A DNA stretch of 44,099 nucleotides from Bacteroidota bacterium (GTDB lineage: Bacteria; Bacteroidota; Ignavibacteria; UBA10030; SZUA-254). The DNA is taken from assembly GCA_036522515.1 (NCBI GenBank), contig DATDFQ010000048.1:1-44099 (forward strand), written 5' to 3'. Under the pieces are notes generated by a model. It searched no databases and had not been told where the DNA came from. It saw only the letters and a list, made by a program, of their open reading frames with translations. Below are positions 11,012 to 19,055 of the stretch, one piece after another. Numbering within the stretch: the stretch's first letter is position 1; each line of letters opens with the position of its first letter. Both the position numbers and the translations under genes were made by a program.

Positions 11012-14000
11012 ATGTTCCAAACGGCTACAGGTAATTGCTCCGCTGTCAGTTCCTGCGCGATTCCACTCTTCCGTCATGCAAGAAAACTGTACGGATTCTT
11101 CCTGTTTGCTCTGTTCGTCGGGGCGATCGTGCCGGGGCAGATGCTGCTCGCCCAGCACGCATTCAAATACGATACGACGCTCTATAATAAGATGCAGTGG
11201 CGGGAGATCGGTCCGTTTCGCGCGGGGAGGTCCATCGCCGTGGCGGGACACAAAGATCAGCCGCTTACCTATTATTTCGGGGCGACAGGCGGCGGCGTGT
11301 GGAAGAGCGAAGACGGCGGCATCACCTGGATCAATATCTCCGACGGGTTCTTCAAGGTCGGCATCGTTGGCGCGCTGGCCGTGGCCGAATCCGACCCGAA
11401 CGTCATTTATGCCGGCACAGGCGAGTCGTGCATCCGCGGCAATGCGATGCCCGGAGAAGGTGTCTACAAGTCGGAGGATGCCGGGAAGACGTGGAAGTTC
11501 ATGGGTCTGAAGGACGCGCAGACGATCAGCAAGATCCGTGTCCATCCGAAGGACGAAAACGTCGTATATGCCGCCGCGCTCGGCCATGTCTTCGGCCCGA
11601 ACTCCGAGCGGGGAGTCTTCCGGTCGAAGGACGGCGGGAAGAACTGGCAGAAAATTTTATTCAAGAACGACAGCACCGGCGCGGTGGATCTCGCGATCGA
11701 TCCGAACAATCCGAGAATTCTCTACGCCGCGATGTGGCAGGCCTACCGGAATCCCTGGAGCATGTCGAGCGGCGGACGCGGCAGCGGGCTCTGGAAATCG
11801 GCGGACGGGGGAGACACATGGACCGACCTCTCCGCCAACAAGGGAATGCCGAAGGGCCTCAAGGGAAAGATCGGCATCGCCGTATCGGCCGCAAAAGCCG
11901 ACCGGATCTGGGCGAGCGTGGAAGCGGACGACGGGGGATTATTCCTCAGCGACGACGCCGGCAAAACATGGACGTCGGTCAACGACGACCGGCGCCTCCG
12001 CCAGCGCGCGTGGTATTATTCCCACATCTTCGCCGATCCAAAAAGCCCCGAAACAATCTACATCCTCAACGTTCAGTTCCATAAATCCACCGACGGCGGG
12101 AGATCGCTTTCGAACATCTCCGTCCCGCACGGCGATAACCACGACCTCTGGATCGACCCGAACGATCCGAAGCGGATGATCACCGGAGACGACGGGGGAG
12201 CCTCCGTCAGCTTCAACGGAGGCCGGACATGGACGGAAGAAGACATTCCGACGGCTCAATTCTACCATGTGACGGTCGATAACGATTTTCCGTACGGTGT
12301 CTACGGTGCCCAGCAGGATAACAGCACGATCAAGATTTCCAGCCGCACCACCGGGTTCGGCATCGGAAGGCCGGACTGGTTCAGCGTGGGGGGCGGGGAA
12401 AGCGGGTACGTCACCCCGAACCCCGACGATCCGGAGATCATCTACGCCGGAAGTTATGACGGGTATCTCTCCAAGTACACCCACAAGACCGACCAGGAGC
12501 AGGACATCTCCCCCTGGCCCGACAATCCGATGGGCGGCGGGGCGAACAGCGCGAAGTACCGCTTTCAATGGACCTATCCGATCCTCGTCTCGAAATTCGA
12601 TTCCAAGGTCCTCTATGTCACCGCGAACAAGGTCTTCAAGAGCACGAACGAAGGAATGAGCTGGCAGATTATCAGCCCGGACCTTACGCGGAACGACACA
12701 GCAAAACTCGGGTCGTCGGGCGGGCCCATCACGAAAGACAACACGAGCGTCGAATACTACGGCACAATCTTCACCCTTGCCGAATCGCCCGTCAAGAGGG
12801 GCGTCCTCTGGGCGGGATCGGACGACGGAATGATTCACGTCTCCCGGGACGACGGTGCGACCTGGACGAACGCGACTCCTTCCGAGCTCCCCGCGTGGTC
12901 GATGATCAGCATCATCGACGCATCGCCCCGCGATTCCGCCACCGCCTACGTCGCGGCGAACAGGTATAAGCTCGACGATTTCCGACCTTACCTCTTCAAG
13001 ACGACGAACTTCGGCCGGTCGTGGACGAAGATCGTCAAGGGCATCCCCGAAAACCAGTTTACCCACGTCGTCCGGGAAGATCCGAACCGGAGAGGGTTGC
13101 TCTATGCCGGAACGGAACGGGGAGTCTATGTCTCGTTCGACCAGGGCGACAACTGGCAGCCGCTTCAGACTAACCTTCCGGTCACGCCCGTCCATGACCT
13201 TGCGATCCAGGCGCGCGAAAAAGATCTCGTCGCTGCGACGCACGGAAGGTCGTTCTGGATCCTCGACGACCTGACGCCTCTCTACCAGATGAACGACGAA
13301 ATCGCCCGGTCCGACGTGCATCTCTACCAGCCGCGTGAGACGTACCGCATGGGAGGGTTCACCTTCGACCGTCCGGGCCTCGCGATAGGGAAGAACCCGC
13401 CGAACGGGGTCGTGGTGCCCTATTACTTCAGGCACAAACCCGGCGAGAAAGACTCCATCAGACTGGAATTCCTGGACGGAAAAGGGGCGGTGATCAGATC
13501 GTTCACTCATCGCGAAGAGGGAAAGCCGGGAGGAGACTCGGAGGGCCAGGGCGGATCCGGAGCCGATGAAGGCCCGAGCATTCCCGCCGATTCGGGGATG
13601 AACCGCTTCGTATGGGATATGCGTTATCCCGACGCGGTCAAGGTTCCCGGGGGAATCCTCTGGAGCGGATCGCTTCAGGGTCCTGTCGTGGTTCCCGGGA
13701 CGTACAGGGTGCGTCTCAAGAGCGGCGGCAAAAGCTGGACACAATCGTTTGAAATCAAGAAAGATCCCCGCCTCACCTCCACGGCGGAAGAATTCCAGGA
13801 ACAGTTCGATTTCCTGCTGAAGATCCGCGATAAGATTTCCGAGGCGCATAACGCGGTGAATACGATCAGGGATATCCGGAAACAGACCGAGGACCTGGTA
13901 AAGAGACTGGAGAAACACGCCTCCAAGAAGCAGGTGGCGGATTCCGCAAAACACCTCAACGACCGCCTCAAGGAAGTAGAGGAGGCGCTGATACAGGTGA

Positions 14001-14278
14001 AGATCAAGAGCGGCCAGGACGCATTGAATTATCCGATCAAGTTGAACGACAAACTCGCCGGTCTTTCCGGCGTGGTGGGGAGCGCCGATACCAGGCCGAC
14101 AAAGCAATCGTACGACGTGTACAACGATCTCTCCGCGAAGGTGGACGAGCAGCTCGCGAAATACAGGAAGGTGGTGGAGAGCGGAGTCCCCACGTTCGAC
14201 AGGATTGTCAAGAACCTGGATATTCCCGTCATCATCGTGAAACCGGCAGAACCTGCGGCCGGCTCGTCACAAAAGTAG
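11012..14278 (+). CDS. Secreted BNR/sortilin-type (VPS10-like) beta-propeller protein
   Basis: 1088 aa. A basic N-terminus and hydrophobic segment (about 25-48, ending MLLAQ) form a signal peptide after an unusually long lead of some 24 residues. The body repeats the BNR/Asp-box pattern S.DGG.TW many times: KSEDGGITW, KSEDAGKTW, RSKDGGKNW, KSADGGDTW, LSDDAGKTW, HVSRDDGATW. This is the two-propeller fold labelled VPS10, sortilin or 'glycosyl hydrolase' in Bacteroidota genomes. Residues about 905-1040 are helical and charged (DLVKRLEKHASKKQVADSAKHL), a probable coiled coil. No sialidase Arg triad or FRIP motif was seen, so enzymatic activity is not claimed. No sorting domain closes the protein. 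The nitrilase-family gene starts 6 bp after its stop, suggesting a two-gene unit. Confidence 0.87.
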   Translation: MFQTATGNCSAVSSCAIPLFRHARKLYGFFLFALFVGAIVPGQMLLAQHAFKYDTTLYNKMQWREIGPFRAGRSIAVAGHKDQPLTYYFGATGGGVWKSEDGGITWINISDGFFKVGIVGALAVAESDPNVIYAGTGESCIRGNAMPGEGVYKSEDAGKTWKFMGLKDAQTISKIRVHPKDENVVYAAALGHVFGPNSERGVFRSKDGGKNWQKILFKNDSTGAVDLAIDPNNPRILYAAMWQAYRNPWSMSSGGRGSGLWKSADGGDTWTDLSANKGMPKGLKGKIGIAVSAAKADRIWASVEADDGGLFLSDDAGKTWTSVNDDRRLRQRAWYYSHIFADPKSPETIYILNVQFHKSTDGGRSLSNISVPHGDNHDLWIDPNDPKRMITGDDGGASVSFNGGRTWTEEDIPTAQFYHVTVDNDFPYGVYGAQQDNSTIKISSRTTGFGIGRPDWFSVGGGESGYVTPNPDDPEIIYAGSYDGYLSKYTHKTDQEQDISPWPDNPMGGGANSAKYRFQWTYPILVSKFDSKVLYVTANKVFKSTNEGMSWQIISPDLTRNDTAKLGSSGGPITKDNTSVEYYGTIFTLAESPVKRGVLWAGSDDGMIHVSRDDGATWTNATPSELPAWSMISIIDASPRDSATAYVAANRYKLDDFRPYLFKTTNFGRSWTKIVKGIPENQFTHVVREDPNRRGLLYAGTERGVYVSFDQGDNWQPLQTNLPVTPVHDLAIQAREKDLVAATHGRSFWILDDLTPLYQMNDEIARSDVHLYQPRETYRMGGFTFDRPGLAIGKNPPNGVVVPYYFRHKPGEKDSIRLEFLDGKGAVIRSFTHREEGKPGGDSEGQGGSGADEGPSIPADSGMNRFVWDMRYPDAVKVPGGILWSGSLQGPVVVPGTYRVRLKSGGKSWTQSFEIKKDPRLTSTAEEFQEQFDFLLKIRDKISEAHNAVNTIRDIRKQTEDLVKRLEKHASKKQVADSAKHLNDRLKEVEEALIQVKIKSGQDALNYPIKLNDKLAGLSGVVGSADTRPTKQSYDVYNDLSAKVDEQLAKYRKVVESGVPTFDRIVKNLDIPVIIVKPAEPAAGSSQK

Positions 14279-14284
14279 GCGCCG

Positions 14285-15070
14285 GTGCGCGTAGCCGTCA
14301 TCCAGACGAATCCGGTGTTCGGGGAGGTCTCCGCCAACGTCGCGGGGGCCCTTGAATTGATGAAGGGCGTCAATGCCGATCTCTATGTCCTCCCCGAGCT
14401 GTTCAACACAGGATACAACTTCACCGACCGCGCGGAAGTCGATCGCCTGGGCGAGAAGGCTTCCGGGCCGAGCTTCCAGGCCATCGCCTCATTCGCCGCA
14501 AAGAACAAATGCTTCGTGGCGTACGGGTTTGCCGAGAAGGACAATCTGACCTATAATTCATCGGCCCTGGTCGGTCCGGCGGGGCTGATCGGGCTCTACC
14601 GGAAGGTTCATCTCTATTATAGAGAGACCCTCTTCTTCGCGCCCGGAGATCTGGGTTTCCCGGTGTTCGACCTGCCCTTCGGAAAGGTCGGAATGATGAT
14701 CTGTTTCGACTGGATGTATCCCGAAAGCGCGAGGACGCTCGCGCTGAACGGGGCGCAGCTTGTCGTCCATCCGTCGAACCTGGTGATGCCTTATTGTCCC
14801 GATGCGATGGTGACCAGGTGTCTCGAAAACCGCATCTACGCCGCCACGGCCGACCGGGTCGGACGGGAGAACCGGGGAGGCGTGGACCTGCGCTATATCG
14901 GGATGAGCGAGATCGTTTCTCCGCGCGGAGAGATACTGGCGCGCCTGGGAGGCGATCAGGCGGGCACGGCGGTCGCGGAGATCGACCTCTCCGTAGCCGC
15001 GAACAAGAAGATTAATGAATTTAATGATCTCATCGGCGGGAGGAAGCCGGAGCAGTATAATCTCAAGTAG
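14285..15070 (+). CDS. Carbon-nitrogen hydrolase (nitrilase superfamily amidohydrolase)
   Basis: 261 aa, cytoplasmic. The Glu-Lys-Cys triad is visible: E38 in VLPELFNTGYN, K107 in YRKVHLY, and C140 in MICFDWMYPES. Family members cleave amide or nitrile bonds in small molecules such as N-carbamoyl compounds or omega-amides; the substrate cannot be read from sequence. The start is GTG at 14285, 6 bp after the upstream stop, with no nearby ATG and the expected N-terminus VAVIQTNP, so translational coupling to the propeller gene is likely. The length is usual for the family. A palindromic repeat begins 25 bp after the stop and may end the transcript. Confidence 0.92.
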   Translation: MRVAVIQTNPVFGEVSANVAGALELMKGVNADLYVLPELFNTGYNFTDRAEVDRLGEKASGPSFQAIASFAAKNKCFVAYGFAEKDNLTYNSSALVGPAGLIGLYRKVHLYYRETLFFAPGDLGFPVFDLPFGKVGMMICFDWMYPESARTLALNGAQLVVHPSNLVMPYCPDAMVTRCLENRIYAATADRVGRENRGGVDLRYIGMSEIVSPRGEILARLGGDQAGTAVAEIDLSVAANKKINEFNDLIGGRKPEQYNLK

Positions 15071-15095
15071 GTTGAGTGACCCTTTCTATCCAGTT

Positions 15096-15180
15096 GTCAT
15101 CCTGAGCGCAGCGAAGGATCTCGGACCGATCTTGAGGCAAACAGCCAGATCCTTCGGTCGCTTCGCTTCCTCAGGATGAC
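15096..15180. repeat. Palindromic repeat A (complete)
   Basis: Left arm 15096-15121 (GTCATCCTGAGCGCAGCGAA...) and right arm 15147-15180 (...CTTCCTCAGGATGAC) are imperfect reverse complements that could fold into a long hairpin. Other members in the window lie at 22483, 25321, 30819, 36425 (left arm only) and 40080 (left arm only). From general knowledge, this is a widespread REP-like element in bacterial genomes. Every copy here is intergenic. Confidence 0.9.
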
Positions 15181-15222
15181 AGAGTGGAGAGAGCCCGGCC
15201 GCAAACCTGAAAAAACCTCCGT

Positions 15223-15251
15223 TTGACTTTCAGCCGTTTCTTTTGTACGAT
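15223..15251 (+). promoter_or_regulatory. Sigma70-type promoter of the small membrane protein gene
   Basis: TTGACT (15223-15228), 17 nt, TACGAT (15246-15251), 55 bp before the ATG at 15306. It follows the palindromic repeat, so the gene is probably transcribed on its own and ends at the terminator at 15757. Confidence 0.6.
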
Positions 15252-15305
15252 AAGCCGTCATTGCTGGACTAATTGGCTGATTTGACCACTTCCAAAGGAG
15301 GGAGT

Positions 15306-15737
15306 ATGAACAAAAAACTTTGGGTCGGTTTCATCGCGGTGTACGTCGGGATGACTATCACGAACCTGCTCATCCACGTGGTGCTGCTTGCCCCGGTGTA
15401 TCACTCGGAAGAGATGATGAAACTTATGCGACCCGAGGCGGATGCCAAGACGTGGATCTTTTTTGTCACATCCGCTATTATTTCGTTCGTCTTCACTCTC
15501 ATTTTCTCGAAAGGTTACACCGGGAAAGGCATGGGCGAGGGGATCCGGTACGGGCTCTGGATGGGACTCCTCATGGCCACGCCGATGGCATACGACTCGT
15601 ACGCGTCATATCCCATCCCATACTCGCTGGCCCTCCAATGGTTCCTCTATGGGATGATCCAATACGTCATACTCGGGGCCGTCGTGGCGATGGTCTACGG
15701 GAAGTCCGGCAGCGCACAAGGAGCTGCCTCGGCCTGA
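15306..15737 (+). CDS. Small four-span membrane protein of unknown function
   Basis: 143 aa. The ATG at 15306 is chosen because AAAGGAGGG (15294-15302) sits just before it; an upstream in-frame start would remove this ribosome site from its proper spacing. Four hydrophobic segments lie at about 7-30, 49-68, 81-99 and 107-131. Between spans 1 and 2 is a charged loop (EEMMKLMRPEADAKTW). A small G-rich turn (GYTGKGMGEGIRYG) precedes span 3. I do not recognise a family with certainty; the pattern recalls small uncharacterised inner-membrane proteins. It has its own promoter and a strong intrinsic terminator, so it is a single-gene transcript. Confidence 0.85.
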   Translation: MNKKLWVGFIAVYVGMTITNLLIHVVLLAPVYHSEEMMKLMRPEADAKTWIFFVTSAIISFVFTLIFSKGYTGKGMGEGIRYGLWMGLLMATPMAYDSYASYPIPYSLALQWFLYGMIQYVILGAVVAMVYGKSGSAQGAASA

Positions 15738-15756
15738 TTGTTGGTACGAAGTTCAC

Positions 15757-15797
15757 AGGCGTTCTCTCTGCATGCGGCGGGAGAACGCCTTTTTGTT
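15757..15797 (+). terminator. Intrinsic terminator
   Basis: A perfect 10-bp stem, AGGCGTTCTC (15757-15766) with GAGAACGCCT (15781-15790), followed by TTTTTGTTT. It starts 20 bp after the stop at 15737. This is the clearest terminator in the window. Confidence 0.9.
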
Positions 15798-15800
15798 TCA

Positions 15801-15905
15801 CGCAGCCTAAAGGCTGCGGCTACCTCGCAATGACGACATAGGCAACGGTAGGCGCGACCTTCAGGTCGCGTACCGTTCAACGCAGCCTGAAGGCTGCGGC
15901 TACCG
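15801..15905. repeat. Palindromic repeat B cluster (two copies plus a related palindrome)
   Basis: CGCAGCCTAAAGGCTGCG (15801-15818) and CGCAGCCTGAAGGCTGCG (15881-15898) are near-identical hairpins, each followed by GCTACC-type bases. Between them CGCGACCTTCAGGTCGCG (15853-15870) is a third palindrome with a different stem. A further copy lies at 17090. The cluster fills the gap before the glycosyltransferase gene. Confidence 0.88.
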
Positions 15906-15923
15906 ATCCCCGAACTGGAACCA

Positions 15924-17048
15924 ATGCGCTCACCTTTGAGAGTACTGCTGACAAATTCGACCGACATCTACGGCGGTGGGGAGTTCTATGTCCTCGAGCT
16001 GGCGAAATCCCTCCGGGAGCGGCATCACGACGTCCTGGTGGTTTGCAAACCGGGTAATCTTCTTTCGAAAAAGTGCCGGGACGCCGGAGTTCCCGTGCAC
16101 ACCATCGACTTTCCCGCGCAGGGACGGCTCCTCAGTCATATCCTTAAACTCAGGGAGGTGATCCGCCGGCATCGCAGCCAGATCGTCCATACCAACAGCA
16201 ATTACGACCGGACGGCGGGGGCCTTCGCCGCCCGGACGACGGGGGCGGTACACATTACGAACGTCCACAGCTTTCATTCGCTCAGGTATAACCCGACACA
16301 TGCCCTGCGAAACGCGCTGGCGACCGATCATTACATCGTCGACGGAGTCTGTGTAAAAAACCTGCTCGTTCAGAAGGACGGGATTGCTCCGAACGACATT
16401 TCGGTCGTTTACCTCGGAGTCGATCCCGGGACGATGCGCCGGGATGAGGCGCTCCGCGCGGCCATCCGTAAAGAGTTTGGAATCCGGGAAACCGAAATCG
16501 TGATCGGAAACGTCGCACGTCTTGTTCCTTTCAAGGGGCACGAGTACCTCCTCCGCGCCTTCGCCGAGGTTCAGAGGGAAAATCAGGAGACGCGTCTCCT
16601 TCTTGTGGGCGACGGCGAACTGAGCGGCCGGCTGGCCGATCTTGCCGGGAACCTCGGTCTCACCGGGAGGGTCGTCTTTGCCGGTTTCCGCGACGACCTG
16701 CACGCGGTCTATTCGGCAATGGATGTGTACGCGCATTCTTCCGTCGAGGGGGGAGGCGAGACCTTTCCGTTCGCCGTGCTGCAGGCGCTTTCCCAGGAAC
16801 TGCCTGTCGTTGCCACCCGCGTGGGAGATGTGGCGGAGATGGTGCGTGAAGGCGTCTCCGGATTTCTTGTCCCGGACATGGACCCCGCGCTTCTTGCTCA
16901 AAAACTCTCGCTCCTTTGCCGGGATCCCGCCCTCCGGCTCTCGATGGCCCGTCAGGGGCGGGAGCTTCTCCTCAGCCGGTTTACCACCACCTTAATGGTC
17001 GACGCCGTTGAAAATCTTTACAGTTCCATCCTGAAGGACGGGGCGTAG
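15924..17048 (+). CDS. Glycosyltransferase, GT4 family
   Basis: 374 aa, GT-B fold. The N-terminal acceptor domain has YGGGEFYVLELAKSL (about 16-30). The C-terminal nucleotide-sugar domain has NVARLVPFKGHEYLL (K204), LLLVGDGEL, VVFAGFRDDL, and the EX7E region SSVEGGGETFPFAVLQA (about 272-288). In that motif the first Glu (E279) is present but the second position is Gln287, a mild departure that still occurs in the family. It would transfer a sugar from a nucleotide donor to a lipid or polysaccharide acceptor at the inner face of the membrane; donor and acceptor are unknown. No glycan-synthesis neighbours are present. The ATG at 15924 is preceded by repeat B and lacks a clear ribosome site. Confidence 0.92.
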   Translation: MRSPLRVLLTNSTDIYGGGEFYVLELAKSLRERHHDVLVVCKPGNLLSKKCRDAGVPVHTIDFPAQGRLLSHILKLREVIRRHRSQIVHTNSNYDRTAGAFAARTTGAVHITNVHSFHSLRYNPTHALRNALATDHYIVDGVCVKNLLVQKDGIAPNDISVVYLGVDPGTMRRDEALRAAIRKEFGIRETEIVIGNVARLVPFKGHEYLLRAFAEVQRENQETRLLLVGDGELSGRLADLAGNLGLTGRVVFAGFRDDLHAVYSAMDVYAHSSVEGGGETFPFAVLQALSQELPVVATRVGDVAEMVREGVSGFLVPDMDPALLAQKLSLLCRDPALRLSMARQGRELLLSRFTTTLMVDAVENLYSSILKDGA

Positions 17049-17089
17049 CGGGTTTTTGATCGAGGAGCTGTGCCATGCCGGGAAAAGAC

Positions 17090-17176
17090 CGCAGCCTAAA
17101 GGCTGCGGCTACCAAGTCCCAGGCGCCGGTACGCCGCGACTTTTCCCTCGTTCCCATTCTCTGCGTGGGAACGAGG
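17090..17176. repeat. Palindromic repeat B copy plus a second palindrome type
   Basis: CGCAGCCTAAAGGCTGCG at 17090-17107 is identical to the core at 15801. A different palindrome, CTCGTTCCCA ... TGGGAACGAG, occupies 17147-17176. The second is also, from general knowledge, a common intergenic repeat in environmental bacterial genomes. Confidence 0.85.
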
Positions 17177-17224
17177 ATATCGCGAACACGGACAGAATTG
17201 CGCCAGTATCGACCCGCGAAAGTG

Positions 17225-17253
17225 TTGTATTTGGCCCCCGCATTCTCTAAATT
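17225..17253 (+). promoter_or_regulatory. Promoter-like pair upstream of the SpoIIE-phosphatase and kinase run
   Basis: TTGTAT (17225-17230), 17 nt, TAAATT (17248-17253). It is the only convincing promoter seen between 17048 and 33286, so it may drive the whole phosphatase-kinase run, though promoters hidden in the repeats cannot be excluded. Confidence 0.45.
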
Positions 17254-17336
17254 ATCAGACTGATAGCTCCGCATTGTCTCGACGGGACGGACCCCGCATT
17301 TTCACCACTCGAATAGAAAGGATAGAACAGGCAAGC

Positions 17337-18623
17337 ATGGAAGAGCTTCTGCAGCTTCGGGAAGAGAACGGGCGGCTGCGAAAGGCAGTTGACGAGCTTT
17401 CAATCCTCAATGACCTCGCGCGTGTTATCGGCTCGACGATGAGCCTGGATGAGGTGATCGAAAATGTGGTCAAGCGGTCGGTCCGGGCGGTCAAGGGAGA
17501 GCAGGGAATGATCACCCTGGTGGACGAAGTCGCGCCGATGGAGATGAAGACCCTGATCCGCGCCCTCGACTCGACCGGAGACCATAAGCAATTCCATCTC
17601 AATCAAAACGTGCTGGGATGGATGATGATCAATAAGAAGCCGCTCATCTCCAACGACATGGCGACGGATTCCCGGTTCTCGGGCATCAAGGTGGACGGGA
17701 ACCTCCGTTCGCTCCTGTGCGTCCCGCTGCTCGTCAAGAACCGTCTGGTCGGGATACTTGCGGTCTTTAACAAGAAAGAAAACACGGAATTCTCCGAAGA
17801 CGATAAACGCCTCCTCTCGATCCTTGCCGCGCAATCCGGGCAGATTCTGGAAAATGCGCGCCTCTACTCGGAGGAACAGAAGAAAATGGCGATGGAGAAG
17901 GAGCTCATCGCGGCGCGGGAAGTCCAGACGAATTTATTGCCGAAGCACGTTCCCCAGACTCCGAACTTTCAATTTGCCGCCCATACGATTCCGGCCCAGG
18001 AGATCGGCGGCGATTTTTATGACTTTATCAAGCTGGGCGAAAACCGGTACGAGGTGGTTGTCGCCGATGTCGCCGGGAAGGGACTCTCCGCGGCGCTTCT
18101 TGCGACGCTGGGCAAGGGAGTCCTCTACGCGCACGCGTTGCAGAACCCCTCTCCCAAGGCGCATCTCAAGCAGAGCAACATGATCCTCCGGGGAAGCATC
18201 CCGCGCAAGTCCTTCATCACGATGCTTCTCGCGGTGGTCGATTCGGATTCGAGCTCCGTGACGGTTTCGAATGCAGGCCAATGCTACCCGATCTTCTACC
18301 GGAAGAGCAATAACTCCACGGAGGTTCTCACCGTCAAGGGGATGCCGCTGAACTTCACCGACGACATTCTCTGCGAGGAATGCGTCATCAAGATGGAACC
18401 CGACGACTGCATGGTCATCTACAGCGACGGGGTGAGCGAGGCGCAGAACAGCATGCGCGAGTTTTTTGGGGACGACCGGGTCAAGGCCCTCGTCGCACAG
18501 CATGCCCAGGGACCCGCGGAGATCATGCTGCAAAAAATTGTCGACGACGTCAAGCTCTATTCCAAGGGTATTCCGCAGAGCGACGATATTACCGTGCTTG
18601 TTGTGAAAGCGACCGGATCGTGA
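17337..18623 (+). CDS. GAF-domain SpoIIE-type (PP2C-like) protein phosphatase
   Basis: 428 aa from the ATG at 17337; a TTG at 17274 would add 21 residues. A short coiled coil (1-25) precedes a GAF domain (about 30-175), a second helix (about 176-197), then the SpoIIE/PPM phosphatase domain. Metal-binding acidic residues are visible: D226 in GGDFYD, D244 in ADVAGKG, D364 in YSDGVSEA, and D416-D417 in SDDITVLVV. Such enzymes dephosphorylate Ser/Thr on partner proteins, often anti-sigma antagonists or kinase targets, and the GAF domain would make the activity respond to a small ligand or partner. No transmembrane segment, so cytosolic. It heads the co-directional run with five Ser/Thr kinases, making them obvious candidate partners; that link is inference. 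Confidence 0.93.
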   Translation: MEELLQLREENGRLRKAVDELSILNDLARVIGSTMSLDEVIENVVKRSVRAVKGEQGMITLVDEVAPMEMKTLIRALDSTGDHKQFHLNQNVLGWMMINKKPLISNDMATDSRFSGIKVDGNLRSLLCVPLLVKNRLVGILAVFNKKENTEFSEDDKRLLSILAAQSGQILENARLYSEEQKKMAMEKELIAAREVQTNLLPKHVPQTPNFQFAAHTIPAQEIGGDFYDFIKLGENRYEVVVADVAGKGLSAALLATLGKGVLYAHALQNPSPKAHLKQSNMILRGSIPRKSFITMLLAVVDSDSSSVTVSNAGQCYPIFYRKSNNSTEVLTVKGMPLNFTDDILCEECVIKMEPDDCMVIYSDGVSEAQNSMREFFGDDRVKALVAQHAQGPAEIMLQKIVDDVKLYSKGIPQSDDITVLVVKATGS

Positions 18624-18687
18624 ATGCCGCCGCACGCAACCGGGACCGGCGGGATGGGGCGGATGAATCTGTGAAGGAGGGCGTGAT

Positions 18688-19035
18688 ATGACGGGGTACA
18701 TACGAACGCTTTCGACGCTGGTCGACCATGCAGACCGGCTCCAGCAGGTGGAAAAGACAAGTCTCTCCGTGGGCGATTGCATGGTGATCAAGACGTGCAA
18801 CTCGGTCTACTGTATGCGCGCCCTCGAGGACGGGTTCTGGTCGGCCTCCGGAGGGTGGTTCGACCGGAAGGGGGTCTCCCCCATGAAAGTTCGCATCAAC
18901 GGGTGCACCTGGGGCGGGAGCGCCATCAAAATGGATATCGCGGCCGCCTGCGGTCTCTGTCTCGAATTCGGCAACAGGCTGGTGACCAGCCCGATCCGGA
19001 GGATCTTCATTTTTTCACACGGGAGCGAGAACTAA
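18688..19035 (+). CDS. Small conserved-looking Cys-rich protein, function unknown
   Basis: 115 aa with no signal peptide or membrane span. The ATG is fixed by AAGGAGG at 18674-18680, seven bases upstream. Six cysteines: C31, C37 and C42 clustered (GDCMVIKTCNSVYC), C73 in INGCTWGGSAIK, and a CxxC pair C88/C91 (ACGLCLEFG). The motif SGGWFDRKGVSP ... INGCTWGGS looks like a conserved core; I believe similar small hypothetical proteins exist, but have no name for them. The CxxC could bind metal or be redox active. It lies 64 bp after the phosphatase and 20 bp before the ABM-domain gene, in a likely operon. Confidence 0.85.
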   Translation: MTGYIRTLSTLVDHADRLQQVEKTSLSVGDCMVIKTCNSVYCMRALEDGFWSASGGWFDRKGVSPMKVRINGCTWGGSAIKMDIAAACGLCLEFGNRLVTSPIRRIFIFSHGSEN

Positions 19036-19055
19036 GGAACAAGGAGGGTGATGCC

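Noticed and set aside
11939..14107. Long antisense ORF of 722 aa opposite the BNR-propeller gene
   Set aside because: It is a shadow of a GC-rich coding strand; the plus-strand gene has signal peptide and clear repeats. Similar long antisense ORFs at 8495-9994, 20012-21814, 32923-34500 and 34510-35997 were rejected for the same reason.
15801..17176. CRISPR-like array
   Set aside because: The repeats are palindromes of several families with irregular spacing and no cas genes nearby.
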